Shown here one piece after another: positions 7,767-15,652 of a DNA stretch of 49,661 nucleotides. The stretch's first letter is position 1. Every line of letters starts with the position of its first letter. The notes beneath the pieces are model-generated. The model had not been told where the DNA came from. It did no database searches and saw nothing but the letters and a program-made list of their open reading frames with translations. The stretch is from Paracoccus beibuensis (lineage in GTDB: Bacteria > Pseudomonadota > Alphaproteobacteria > Rhodobacterales > Rhodobacteraceae): the NCBI RefSeq assembly GCF_026162625.1, contig NZ_JAOTBD010000026.1, positions 1 to 49,661 on the forward strand, read 5' to 3'. A program made the position numbers and the translations under genes.

Positions 7767-8909
7767 ATGCTGAGCCGCCGCCTGTTCCTCAAGACCTCGG
7801 CCGTCATCGGATGTTCGGCCGCGGCGCACCCGTTGCTGTCGTCCGCCGCCTTCGCCAGCGCGCCGGGGGAAAACCGGCTGGTCGTCATCATCCTGCGCGG
7901 CGCCATGGACGGCATCGACGCCTTGCGCAGCACGCTGTCGCTGGGGCCGGATCACGGGGCGACCGATCTTGACGGGTTCTTTGCGCTGCATCCCGGGCTG
8001 TCGGACCTGCTGCCGCTGTGGCGGGCAGGGCAGATGACGTTCGCGCCCGCCGTCTCGACGCCCTATCGCGACAAGCGCAGCCATTTCGACGGGCAGAACA
8101 TGCTCGAGGCGGGGACGGGTACCGACCTAGACCTGGATGCGCAGCAGGACGGCTGGCTGAACCGCCTTTTGCAGGTCATGCCGGGTCAGGTGTCGGAAAC
8201 CGCCTATTCGATGGGGGCCGAGCAGATGCGGATTCTGCGCGGTCCTGCCCCGGCGAAAAGCTGGAGCCCGGATGCTACGCTGAACCTCAGCCCGCAGGCC
8301 GAGATGCTGTTGTCGCGGATCTACCACAACGACCCGCTGTTTCGCGACGCCAGCGCAGAGGCGCTGGAGATCGTCGCCGGCCTGTCGCCGCGCCAGCCGG
8401 ACAAGAAGCGCCAGCCCGAGCACCTGGAGTTGGCGCGCTTCGCAGCCGACCGCCTGAACCGAGAGACGCGGATCGCGACCTTCTCTCTGGCGGGATGGGA
8501 TACCCACGCCGGTCAGGCGGGGACGCTGACCCGCGCGCTGGGGCGCCTGTCAAAGACCATCCTGACGCTGCAAGCGGGCCTTGGTGCGCATTGGGACACG
8601 ACCACGGTGATGGCGATGACCGAGTTCGGCCGGACCGCCCGAGAGAACGGCTCTGCCGGGACCGACCACGGGACGGGCGGCGCGATGCTGGTCGCCGGCG
8701 GCGCGGTCCGGGGCGGTCAGGTTCTGGGTGGTTGGCCCGGCCTTGCCGAGGGCGCTTTGTACGATGGCCGGGACCTGATGCCGGTGCGCGACATCAGGGC
8801 CTATGCGGCCTGGGCGATGCACGCCAAGTTCGGCATTGCGAAGGACCGGCTGGAACGTGCGGTATTTCCCGGCCTCGACATCGGGCAGGATCCAGGGTTG
8901 CTCGCCTAG
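7767..8909 (+). CDS. DUF1501 domain-containing Tat-exported protein
   Basis: A 380-residue protein with a twin-arginine signal (SRRLFLK, then a hydrophobic stretch ending SSAAFA), so it is probably exported folded. The mature part has RGAMDGIDAL, SMGAEQ, FSLAGWDTHAGQ and MTEFGRTARENGSAGTDHGTGG, the pattern of DUF1501 proteins, which resemble alkaline-phosphatase/sulfatase folds with conserved Asp and His. No enzymatic role is proven. It is translationally coupled to the DUF1800 gene upstream. Its stop lies one base from the stop of the convergent response regulator. Confidence 0.87.
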   Translation: MLSRRLFLKTSAVIGCSAAAHPLLSSAAFASAPGENRLVVIILRGAMDGIDALRSTLSLGPDHGATDLDGFFALHPGLSDLLPLWRAGQMTFAPAVSTPYRDKRSHFDGQNMLEAGTGTDLDLDAQQDGWLNRLLQVMPGQVSETAYSMGAEQMRILRGPAPAKSWSPDATLNLSPQAEMLLSRIYHNDPLFRDASAEALEIVAGLSPRQPDKKRQPEHLELARFAADRLNRETRIATFSLAGWDTHAGQAGTLTRALGRLSKTILTLQAGLGAHWDTTTVMAMTEFGRTARENGSAGTDHGTGGAMLVAGGAVRGGQVLGGWPGLAEGALYDGRDLMPVRDIRAYAAWAMHAKFGIAKDRLERAVFPGLDIGQDPGLLA

Positions 8910-8910
8910 A

Positions 8911-9657
8911 TCACATCTCGGCCACGCGGGACAGACGGTCGTGCACCATGCCGCTGATCCGGGCCAAGTCCGTGGCCAGCGCATGTCCCGCCATGTGGTC
9001 GCGCGCCAGCGCCGTGGCCGCCGCCTCCAGCGCGGGATCGTGGGCGGATCGCGCCACGCCTGCCAGGAAGCGGGCGATATAGTCGATGGCGGCTGTGTCC
9101 TGCGCGTTCGACAGAACCTCGGCGACATGGACAAGGTCGTCGCGCAGTCCCGATCTGTCGGGCTGGATCACGTCGTCGGGCAGGACGCGCAGGGTCTTCG
9201 CTTCCATCGGCAGCGCGGACAGGATCGCCTGCTGGAAGACGGCCAGGCTTTCCACGGGCTTCGCCAGAAAGCCGTCGGCGCCAGCCGCAAGCGCCGATGC
9301 CGCCTTGTCGGGGTCGCCCGACATCGCCAGGATCACCGGCACGCGCGGTTCGACCGCGTGCATCTCGCCGATGAGGTTGGTGCCGTCGCCATCGGGCAGG
9401 CCCAGGTCGACGATGACCACGGCGGGACGATAGGTCCTCAGGTGGCGCGCCGCCGAACGCAGGCAGTCCGCGCGGCGAATCCGCGCGCCGGACTTGAGGC
9501 AAAGCAGGCGAACGGCCTCGCTTGCAAAACGCGAATCCTCGATCACCAGCACGGTCAGGCCGGACAGCGGCCGCTGCGGCAACGACAAACGCCATTGCGG
9601 CAAGGGCTTGACCGGGTCGGTCTGCGTTTCCGTCAACATGTCTTGGTCCCCATCCAT
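8911..9657 (-). CDS. Response regulator receiver protein without DNA-binding domain
   Basis: A 248-residue protein. The receiver domain spans about residues 34-148 with the acidic pair Glu40-Asp41, phospho-acceptor Asp84 (VIVDLGLPDGDG), Ser113 and Lys133. The C-terminal 100 residues are helical and carry no HTH or output enzyme; they might be a histidine phosphotransfer-like or protein-binding bundle. No sensor kinase is nearby. An alternative start at 9639 (MLTETQTD) has the better Shine-Dalgarno (GGGGA). Convergent with the DUF1501 gene. Confidence 0.82.
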   Translation of the reverse strand: MDGDQDMLTETQTDPVKPLPQWRLSLPQRPLSGLTVLVIEDSRFASEAVRLLCLKSGARIRRADCLRSAARHLRTYRPAVVIVDLGLPDGDGTNLIGEMHAVEPRVPVILAMSGDPDKAASALAAGADGFLAKPVESLAVFQQAILSALPMEAKTLRVLPDDVIQPDRSGLRDDLVHVAEVLSNAQDTAAIDYIARFLAGVARSAHDPALEAAATALARDHMAGHALATDLARISGMVHDRLSRVAEM

Positions 9658-9768
9658 GTCTTCACGATCATTAAAGCCGCGATTCTCTAAGAACCGGTTA
9701 ATCGCCGCGCTTTTCCTTTCCCGCGCCGGTCAAACCGACTAGATAGGGGCTCGAACACGGAGGATCAG

Positions 9769-10173
9769 ATGATCGGTCGCCTGAACCATGTCGCCATCGC
9801 CGTTCCCGACCTGGACGCCGCCGCGGCGCAATACGCCAACACGCTGGGGGCCAAGGTCGGTGCGCCGCAGGACGAGCCCGACCATGGCGTCACCGTCGTC
9901 TTCATCGAGCTGCCGAATACCAAGGTCGAGCTGCTCTATCCCCTGGGCGACGACAGCCCGATCCGGGGATTTCTGGACAAGAACCCATCGGGCGGCATCC
10001 ACCACATGTGCTTTGAGGTCGACGACATCATCGCCGCCCGCGATACGCTGAAGGCCGAGGGGGCGCGCGTGCTGGGCACGGGCGAACCCAAGATCGGCGC
10101 CCATGGCAAGCCGGTGTTGTTCCTGCACCCCAAGGATTTCAACGGCTGCCTGATCGAACTGGAGCAAGTCTGA
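9769..10173 (+). CDS. mce: Methylmalonyl-CoA epimerase
   Basis: A 134-residue glyoxalase/VOC-fold protein. LNHVAIAVPDLDAA, GIHHMCFEVDDI and FNGCLIELEQV match methylmalonyl-CoA epimerases, with His7, His78/79 and Glu130 as likely metal ligands. It interconverts (2S)- and (2R)-methylmalonyl-CoA in propionyl-CoA and ethylmalonyl-CoA metabolism. The Shine-Dalgarno GGAGG lies seven bases upstream of the ATG. Its stop overlaps the ATG of the DUF1467 gene (TGATG), a pairing typical of Rhodobacteraceae. Confidence 0.93.
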   Translation: MIGRLNHVAIAVPDLDAAAAQYANTLGAKVGAPQDEPDHGVTVVFIELPNTKVELLYPLGDDSPIRGFLDKNPSGGIHHMCFEVDDIIAARDTLKAEGARVLGTGEPKIGAHGKPVLFLHPKDFNGCLIELEQV

Positions 10174-10442
10174 TGAACCTGACCGGCGGCATCGTCCTTT
10201 TTGCCTCGCTGTGGTTCCTGACGCTGTTCTGCGTGATGCCCATCGGGCAGAGCAGCCAGGCCGACGCCGGCAGCGTCGTTCCCGGCACCCATGCGGGCGC
10301 ACCGTCGGGCGTGCCCTGGCGGCGCAAGCTGCTGTGGACGACGGGAATCACCGCGATCATCTGGGGCGTCATCGCCTTCGTGATCCTCAGCGGGATGATC
10401 ACCCGCACCGATATCTCGATGCTGGACCAGCTGATCCGCTGA
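10173..10442 (+). CDS. DUF1467 family membrane protein
   Basis: An 89-residue protein with two transmembrane helices (about residues 5-24 and 55-75) separated by a polar loop containing FCVMPIGQSSQ and the basic WRRKLLW. This is the DUF1467 pattern, function unknown. It is translationally coupled to mce. Its last 44 bases overlap the 3' end of the EI24-like gene on the other strand. Confidence 0.85.
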   Translation: MNLTGGIVLFASLWFLTLFCVMPIGQSSQADAGSVVPGTHAGAPSGVPWRRKLLWTTGITAIIWGVIAFVILSGMITRTDISMLDQLIR

Positions 10443-11115
10443 CCATCTGGAAGAGGTGCGTGAAGGCCGCTGCGGCCAACAGCGGCAGCGCGATGTTGAC
10501 CAGCGGGATGGTCAGGCCGATCGCCACCAGAACCCCCGTTAGCGTGACCCGCGCCGTGTTGGCGCGGCGGAGCGCATGGGCAGGCCCCTCGGCCAGGTGG
10601 CGGCGGGCGGCCATCTGGAAGAACTCCCGGCCCAGCAGCCAGCCGTTCGCGCCATAGAACAGGACGGGCGCCAGCGGGCCCAGGAACGGCGTCAGCACCA
10701 GCGACAGCACGGTCACGCCCAGGATGGCGACAAGCACCGCCAGCGACTCCAGAAGCCCGTCCAGGAAATCCGGCGACCGGCCGCGACGGTTCGGGTAATG
10801 CAGGCGCTCCACCGCGTCGGCGACGTTCTCGGCAAAGAGCCCTGCGAAGCCCGCCGCGACGGGCGCCATCAGGAAGATGCCCATCACCGGGAACAGCGCC
10901 AGCGACCCCCAGGACAGGACGGCGCCGAACTCGACCTGTCCCAGCCATGGCAGGGTCAGGCCGCCGGGCAGCCATATCCTGATCGCCCAGAAGATCAGCG
11001 CCTGAAGCGCCACGAACAGGCCGATCGTCAAGGCGACGCCCAGCAGGACCAGCCGCAGGACCGAGGGGCGCAACAGGTCCGCCCAGCCCCTGGCAAGCGC
11101 CCGGACCGGGATCAT
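10399..11115 (-). CDS. EI24/CysZ-like multi-pass membrane protein
   Basis: A 238-residue integral membrane protein with about four to five hydrophobic segments. The patterns AENVADAVERLHYP, FLGPLAPVLFYGANGWLLGREFF and HLAEGPAHALRRANTARV are those of alphaproteobacterial EI24-domain proteins, related to the sulfate transporter CysZ. A sulfate role here is not supported by neighbours. Its ATG overlaps the stop of the nitroreductase gene (ATGA). Confidence 0.82.
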   Translation of the reverse strand: MIPVRALARGWADLLRPSVLRLVLLGVALTIGLFVALQALIFWAIRIWLPGGLTLPWLGQVEFGAVLSWGSLALFPVMGIFLMAPVAAGFAGLFAENVADAVERLHYPNRRGRSPDFLDGLLESLAVLVAILGVTVLSLVLTPFLGPLAPVLFYGANGWLLGREFFQMAARRHLAEGPAHALRRANTARVTLTGVLVAIGLTIPLVNIALPLLAAAAFTHLFQMVSGSAGPASRYRCG

Positions 11116-11684
11116 GGCCGCCACTCGGTCTTGGCCTTGATATCGGGGCGGGGGCGTTCGGGGGGCGTGGCGCCACGGGTGCCGATGTGGATCAGGCCGG
11201 CGATGCGTTCCTGGGGCGAAAGCCCCAGATGCGCCTGCGCGAAGCCGACGTCCAGTGCCGCGAATCCGGTCAGCCAGGCCGCGCCCCAGCCCGCCGCCAG
11301 CGCAGCGTTTACAAGGCCAAGGCAGACGGCACCTGCGGACAGAACCTGCTCCCACTCCGGCACCTTGAGGCTGTTGACGGGGGAATGCACGACCGCGACG
11401 ATCACTGGTGATGCAAAGGCCGACGCGGCCTTGTCGGCGGCGGCCTGGTCCTGCCCATCGGCCAGCACCGCCTTGTGAAGCGCGGGTGCCAGCGCGTCCA
11501 GCGTCTGCCGCCCCAGCACGATGAAGCGCCAAGGCTCCAGCTTGCCATGGTCCGGGACCCGGGCTGCAAGGGTCAGAAGCCGGGTCAAGTCCTCTTGGTC
11601 GGGGGCGGGCCCGGTCATCAGCTTCGGCGGATGGGAACGGCGCGTGGCAAGGAAACGCAGCGCCTCGTCGTTGCGGTGGTCCAT
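11112..11684 (-). CDS. Nitroreductase family protein (YdjA-like)
   Basis: A 190-residue flavin oxidoreductase. LATRRSHPPKLM matches the N-terminal FMN-phosphate motif of small single-domain nitroreductases, and ARVPDHGKLEPWRFIVL is the second signature. AAGWGAAWLTGF and GLIHIGT complete the fold. It probably uses FMN and NAD(P)H; the physiological substrate is unknown. First gene of a two-gene operon with the EI24-like protein (4-bp ATGA overlap). The ATG at 11682-11684 is preceded by GGAGAT. Confidence 0.88.
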   Translation of the reverse strand: MDHRNDEALRFLATRRSHPPKLMTGPAPDQEDLTRLLTLAARVPDHGKLEPWRFIVLGRQTLDALAPALHKAVLADGQDQAAADKAASAFASPVIVAVVHSPVNSLKVPEWEQVLSAGAVCLGLVNAALAAGWGAAWLTGFAALDVGFAQAHLGLSPQERIAGLIHIGTRGATPPERPRPDIKAKTEWRP

Positions 11685-11774
11685 GCGGATCTCCTGTTTG
11701 GTGGGCCATGTGTTTCAGATGGTCCGGGCCGTCGCAAGGCTTGCCGTCGGCTGTGCACTGCGCAAGGAAGGGTC

Positions 11775-12017
11775 ATGACCGACCTGAGGCACCTGGCCCG
11801 TTCCGGCCTTCTTCTGACGTTGCGCGTGACCCCGCGCCGCAATGCGGTGGAGGCCGAGGGCGACCTGCTGCGCATCCGCGTCACCGCCCCGCCCGAAGAT
11901 GGCAAGGCCAACCGTGCCGTCCTGAAGCTGCTGGCGCGTGCCCTGCGTGTGGCGCGGTCGCGCCTGACGGTGAACCGTGGCGATACCGCCCGCGACAAGC
12001 TGGTCAAGCTGGACTAG
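11775..12017 (+). CDS. DUF167 (YggU-like) small protein
   Basis: An 80-residue protein of the DUF167/YggU family, recognised from LRVTPRRNAVE, RIRVTAPPEDGKANRAVLKLLA and LTVNRGDTARDKLVKL. The molecular role is unknown. ATG 11775 is chosen because AAGGAAGGG precedes it and the product has family length. The stop codon TAG overlaps the stop of the convergent gene within a shared CTAG. Confidence 0.9.
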   Translation: MTDLRHLARSGLLLTLRVTPRRNAVEAEGDLLRIRVTAPPEDGKANRAVLKLLARALRVARSRLTVNRGDTARDKLVKLD

Positions 12018-12259
12018 ACGCTCCTGTCGATGCGGTAGTTGCCCTCGGGCAGGTTCAGGGCCAGCCGCAGCTCGGTCAGCTGGTGCATCGACAGGGTGAC
12101 GCGGACGACCTCGTCGCCCTCGGGGCTCATCTGCTCCAGCACGACGCGGTCGTCGAAGCTGAGGATCACGACATCCTCGTTCAGGGGCCTCGCTCCGGGC
12201 TCGGCCTCATCGATCAAGGTGATCACGGTCGCGTCGAAGTCATGCTCGATTGTGAACAT
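12014..12259 (-). CDS. Conserved small acidic protein, unknown function
   Basis: An 81-residue acidic protein starting MFTIEHDFDATVITLIDE, with alternating hydrophobic positions suggesting a compact beta-rich domain. I do not recognise a named family. The ATG at 12257-12259 has an excellent Shine-Dalgarno (AGGAG, spacing six); an upstream in-frame ATG would add nine residues without one. It converges on the DUF167 gene with overlapping TAG stop codons. Confidence 0.75.
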   Translation of the reverse strand: MFTIEHDFDATVITLIDEAEPGARPLNEDVVILSFDDRVVLEQMSPEGDEVVRVTLSMHQLTELRLALNLPEGNYRIDRSV

Positions 12260-12397
12260 CAGAATCTCCTTTGGCAGATGCGACATTCGCGTGATGTTGG
12301 TCCGACGGCAAGCAGCCGGGCTTTACGCCGGAAGTCGGCAAGGTAAACTGGGCGAAACGAAGGCCGGGACGGCACCGGAAGGACAAAGGCGCGATTC

Positions 12398-13165
12398 ATG
12401 GGCAAGCAGATCTGGCGGCGCTGGCGGGCAGCGGTGATGGCGACGGCACTGACGCTGTCGGCCTGTGCGCCGGTCCCCGTCGTAACACCGCTGCCGGTGC
12501 CGCAGCCGGCCCGTCCTGTCCTGCCGGCACCCGCGGCCCCCCATGCGGCGACGCCGGATGGCGCTGCACGCAGCTTCGTGCAGGTGATGCGGCGGATGGA
12601 GCCTGCGGTCCAGCAGGATTGCCTGAACCGCCGCACCCGCCCGATCCGCTGCGACTTCATCTTCGTGGTCGACGACCGCCCGGGGCTGGAGCCGAACGCC
12701 TTCCAGACCATCGACCGCAGCGGCCGACCGGTGGTCGGGTTCACGCTGTCGCTGATCGCCCAGACCGTCAGCCCGGACGAGATCGCCTTCGTCGTTGGGC
12801 ACGAGGCCGCACACCACATCCTGAACCACCTCGACCGCAAATCGGGGGCATCGACCGCAGCGGCGGTCGTGCTGGGCAGCCTGGCCACCGCCTATGGCGG
12901 CGACGCGGCCGCAGTCGAGCGGGCGCAGCAGATCGGTGCCTCGGTCGGATCGCGCTATTACTCCAAGGAATGGGAACTCGAGGCCGACTACCTCGGCTCG
13001 ATCATCGCGCTGAACGCGGGCTATGACCCGATCAACGGCTCTCGGCTGTTCCAGAGGATCCCCGATCCGGGCAATCACGTGCTGGGCACCCACCCGTCGC
13101 GCGCGCAGCGCCTGGCGCAGGTGCGCCGCGCGGTCGAGGACGTGCAGGCGGGGCGGGTCCGCTAG
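12398..13165 (+). CDS. M48 family metalloprotease lipoprotein
   Basis: A 255-residue lipoprotein: signal ending TLSAC (Cys23), a proline-rich spacer, then a zinc protease domain. His135-Glu-x-x-His139 lies in VVGHEAAHHIL and the third-ligand motif is ELEADYLG (Glu195, Asp197). LGTHPSRAQRL near the C-terminus is the conserved family tail. It resembles short periplasmic LoiP/BepA-like proteases that survey outer-membrane proteins, without a TPR domain. The downstream DUF2254 gene starts three bases after its stop. Confidence 0.9.
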   Translation: MGKQIWRRWRAAVMATALTLSACAPVPVVTPLPVPQPARPVLPAPAAPHAATPDGAARSFVQVMRRMEPAVQQDCLNRRTRPIRCDFIFVVDDRPGLEPNAFQTIDRSGRPVVGFTLSLIAQTVSPDEIAFVVGHEAAHHILNHLDRKSGASTAAAVVLGSLATAYGGDAAAVERAQQIGASVGSRYYSKEWELEADYLGSIIALNAGYDPINGSRLFQRIPDPGNHVLGTHPSRAQRLAQVRRAVEDVQAGRVR

Positions 13166-13168
13166 ATC

Positions 13169-14491
13169 GTGGCGGGTCCGCACACGATCGGCAGGCTGCG
13201 GTTTCGCCTTCGCGAGCTGATGGAGAAGCTGTGGGTCCGCGTGACCTCGTTCGCGGTGCTGGGGTTGGCGACGGCACTTGCGGCCTTCGCGCTGCGGCCG
13301 CTGATCCCCGACAGCCTGGCGGGGATCGTGGGTGCCGACGCGATCGAGCCGATCCTGCAGATCATCGCCTCGTCCATGCTGACGGTCACGACGTTTTCGC
13401 TGTCGATCCTGACGGCGGCCTATGCGACGGCCAGTTCGGGATCGACGCCGCGGGCGGTGCAGCTTCTGGTCCGCGACGGCGTCAGCCAGACGGTGCTGGC
13501 GACCTTCATCGGCGCCTTCGTCTTCAGCCTTGTCGGGCTGATCATGCTGCAGACGCAGCTTTACGGCGACGGCGGGCGGGTGGTCCTGTTCGCGGTCACG
13601 CTGGTGGTGATCCTGATCGTCATCGTGTCGCTGCTGCGCTGGATCAACCGACTTGGCGAACTGGGGCTGATCGGCGACAACCTGACCCGAGTAGAGCAGG
13701 CGGCCGAGGAAGCGCTGGTCGCCCGGCTGGCCGCGCCCTGGCTGGGCGGCAACCCCCTGCGTGGTCCGCCCCCGGCAAGCAGCGTCCCGATCATGTCGCC
13801 CGAGGTGGGGCATGTGCGCAACTGCGACATGCAGGCTCTGTCGGACCTGGCCGAGGATGCGGGCATCCTGATCTACGTCATGATGCAGCCCGGCGACCTG
13901 GTGCACCTGTCCAGTCCGCTCTTCCACGTCTCGCAGCGTCCGGCCGATCCGAAGTTCGACGACCGGCTGATCGCCTGCGTCACGTTGCGCCGCACCCGCA
14001 GCTTCGACCAGGACCCGCGCTTCGGCCTGGCGGTCCTGTCAGAGATCGGGCAGCGCGCTCTCTCTCCTGCCGTCAACGATCCCGGCACGGCGCAGGCGGT
14101 CACGATCTGCATGCTGCGGGTCCTGTCCCGATGGACGTCTGCGGCGACGCCAGAGGTTGTTCATCCCCGCGTCTATGTGCCCGGGCTGACCGTCGAGCAG
14201 ATGCTGCGTGACAGCCTTTTGCCGCTGTCACGGGACGGTGCCGGCATGGTCGAGGTTCAGCGGACGCTGCAGGACTGCCTGCTTGCCCTGGTCCAGCTGT
14301 CACCGCCGGTCTTCGGTCGCGCTGCCGCCGACCTCAGCCGCGAGATGCTGGACTATGCGCGCAACGGCCTGTCGCTGGCAGTCGACATAGAGGAGATCGC
14401 CAACCTTTCAGGTCAGGTTTACGCTACCTGCGACGCGGTTGTGCCGTTGACGCCACTCAGCAACCCCGAGATGAAAAAAAATACGCTATAA
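13169..14491 (+). CDS. DUF2254 integral membrane protein
   Basis: A 440-residue protein with four N-terminal transmembrane helices (about residues 24-46, 60-85, 105-127, 133-155) and a soluble C-terminal domain. SSMLTVTTFSLSILTAAY, LALDP-like SPAVNDPGTAQAV and LVHLSSPLF are typical of DUF2254, function unknown. The GTG at 13169 supplies a short cytoplasmic lead-in. The next in-frame ATG (13220) would cut close to helix 1. It is probably co-transcribed with the M48 lipoprotein. Confidence 0.85.
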   Translation: MAGPHTIGRLRFRLRELMEKLWVRVTSFAVLGLATALAAFALRPLIPDSLAGIVGADAIEPILQIIASSMLTVTTFSLSILTAAYATASSGSTPRAVQLLVRDGVSQTVLATFIGAFVFSLVGLIMLQTQLYGDGGRVVLFAVTLVVILIVIVSLLRWINRLGELGLIGDNLTRVEQAAEEALVARLAAPWLGGNPLRGPPPASSVPIMSPEVGHVRNCDMQALSDLAEDAGILIYVMMQPGDLVHLSSPLFHVSQRPADPKFDDRLIACVTLRRTRSFDQDPRFGLAVLSEIGQRALSPAVNDPGTAQAVTICMLRVLSRWTSAATPEVVHPRVYVPGLTVEQMLRDSLLPLSRDGAGMVEVQRTLQDCLLALVQLSPPVFGRAAADLSREMLDYARNGLSLAVDIEEIANLSGQVYATCDAVVPLTPLSNPEMKKNTL

Positions 14492-14540
14492 GCAGAATAA
14501 TGCTGGCTAATCGGCGGGTTTCTGCTTTAGTCGCCTCAGG

Positions 14541-14570
14541 TTCACACAAAAATACAAACTTTAGTGATAA
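14541..14570 (+). promoter_or_regulatory. Possible promoter in AT-rich gap
   Basis: TTCACA (14541-14546) and TGATAA (14565-14570), 18 bases apart, lie in the most AT-rich intergenic stretch of the window, just before the 124-residue ORF. Assignment is by consensus resemblance only. Confidence 0.3.
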
Positions 14571-14607
14571 CATGACGCTGAGGCGTCCAGCTTGTGAAGG
14601 GGCGCCC

Positions 14608-14982
14608 ATGATCGGCGTTGTCGTTTGGAGCAACGGATCGCGCGAAAAGGCGATCATCTGGTGCGAGGATCAGGCGACGCTGGCCTATCTGCAAGGAGCC
14701 GGGAACCTTGTCGATATCCGGCAATGGCCGCAACCGGGCGATCTTGTCGAGCTTGAAACGATGACCGTGGGCAACCTGCGCCACGCCCTGAACGTGTCGA
14801 TGATCTCCGAACGGTGCTGCCCCCAGATCCCCGAAGCGTTGGCACAGTCGGATAGCACCGTGAAGCAGCCGCAACTGCGGCTGGTGTCGACGCAGGATCT
14901 GCCTGAATGCGCGGCCTCCGCTCCGTCGCATTCGCCGCTGTGCCGGACCCACGACCTGGTCCGGACCGGCGTCGCCCGCTAG
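14608..14982 (+). CDS. Conserved hypothetical protein
   Basis: A 124-residue protein beginning MIGVVVWSNGSREKAIIWCEDQ and containing AYLQGAGNLVDIRQWPQPGDLVELETMTVGNLRHALNV, a pattern I associate with an uncharacterised Rhodobacteraceae family. No catalytic motif or membrane segment is seen, and the C-terminal 40 residues look disordered. The ATG at 14608 follows GAAGGGG; an upstream ATG at 14500 in the same frame would add 36 AT-rich codons of unlikely sequence. Confidence 0.7.
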   Translation: MIGVVVWSNGSREKAIIWCEDQATLAYLQGAGNLVDIRQWPQPGDLVELETMTVGNLRHALNVSMISERCCPQIPEALAQSDSTVKQPQLRLVSTQDLPECAASAPSHSPLCRTHDLVRTGVAR

Positions 14983-15027
14983 GGCAATCGCCGGCCCTTG
15001 AAAGGCGCCAGCGACAGGCGCTTCCGC

Positions 15028-15588
15028 TCAGACTCCACGTGACAAGGCGGCAACGCCGGTCCGCGCCAGGTCCGTCAGCCCCAAGGGCCGCATGAGATCG
15101 GCAAAGGCGTCCAGCTTGGACGGCGGGCCGACCAGTTCGAAGACAAAGCTTTCCAGCGTCGAATCGACCACGTTGGCCCGGAAGATCTCTGCAATCCGAA
15201 GGGCTTCGACGCGCTTCTCGCCGTGGCCGCGAACCTTGAAAAGTCCCAGTTCCCGCTCGACCGCCGGACCTTCTACCGTCAGGTCATGCACCTCGTGAAC
15301 GACGACGATCCGCCCAAGCTGCGCCTTGATCTGCTCGATCACCGACGGCGTGCCGCGCGTTACCACGGTGATGCGCGACCGGTGCCCGGTATGATCGACC
15401 TCGGCCACGGTCAGGCTGTCGATGTTGTACCCGCGCCCCGAGAAGAGCCCGATCACCCGGGCCAGGACGCCGGGTTCGTTCTCGACGAGGACGGCCAGCG
15501 TATGGCTTTCTTCGACCTGCGCATGCGGGTCGCGCAGGTCGTAGGCCGAATGGCTCGACATGCCCTTCTGGATGTTCAGTGCATTCAT
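15028..15588 (-). CDS. ilvN: Acetolactate synthase small (regulatory) subunit
   Basis: A 186-residue regulatory subunit. The N-terminal ACT domain (HTLAVLVENEPGVLARVIGLFSGRGYNIDSL) binds branched-chain amino acids for feedback inhibition, and the C-terminal ALS_ss_C domain follows (RIAEIFRANVVDST). It activates the IlvB catalytic subunit in valine, leucine and isoleucine synthesis. It lies 64 bases downstream of ilvB on the same strand. ATG 15588 gives MNALNIQKGMSSHSAYDLRDP; a longer frame upstream reads into the intergenic spacer. Confidence 0.95.
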   Translation of the reverse strand: MNALNIQKGMSSHSAYDLRDPHAQVEESHTLAVLVENEPGVLARVIGLFSGRGYNIDSLTVAEVDHTGHRSRITVVTRGTPSVIEQIKAQLGRIVVVHEVHDLTVEGPAVERELGLFKVRGHGEKRVEALRIAEIFRANVVDSTLESFVFELVGPPSKLDAFADLMRPLGLTDLARTGVAALSRGV

Positions 15589-15652
15589 GGCTCTGCCCTC
15601 ATCTTCTGTGCAGAAATATCGTGGAGGTGCGGGGGGCAGTGCCCCCGCGGGT

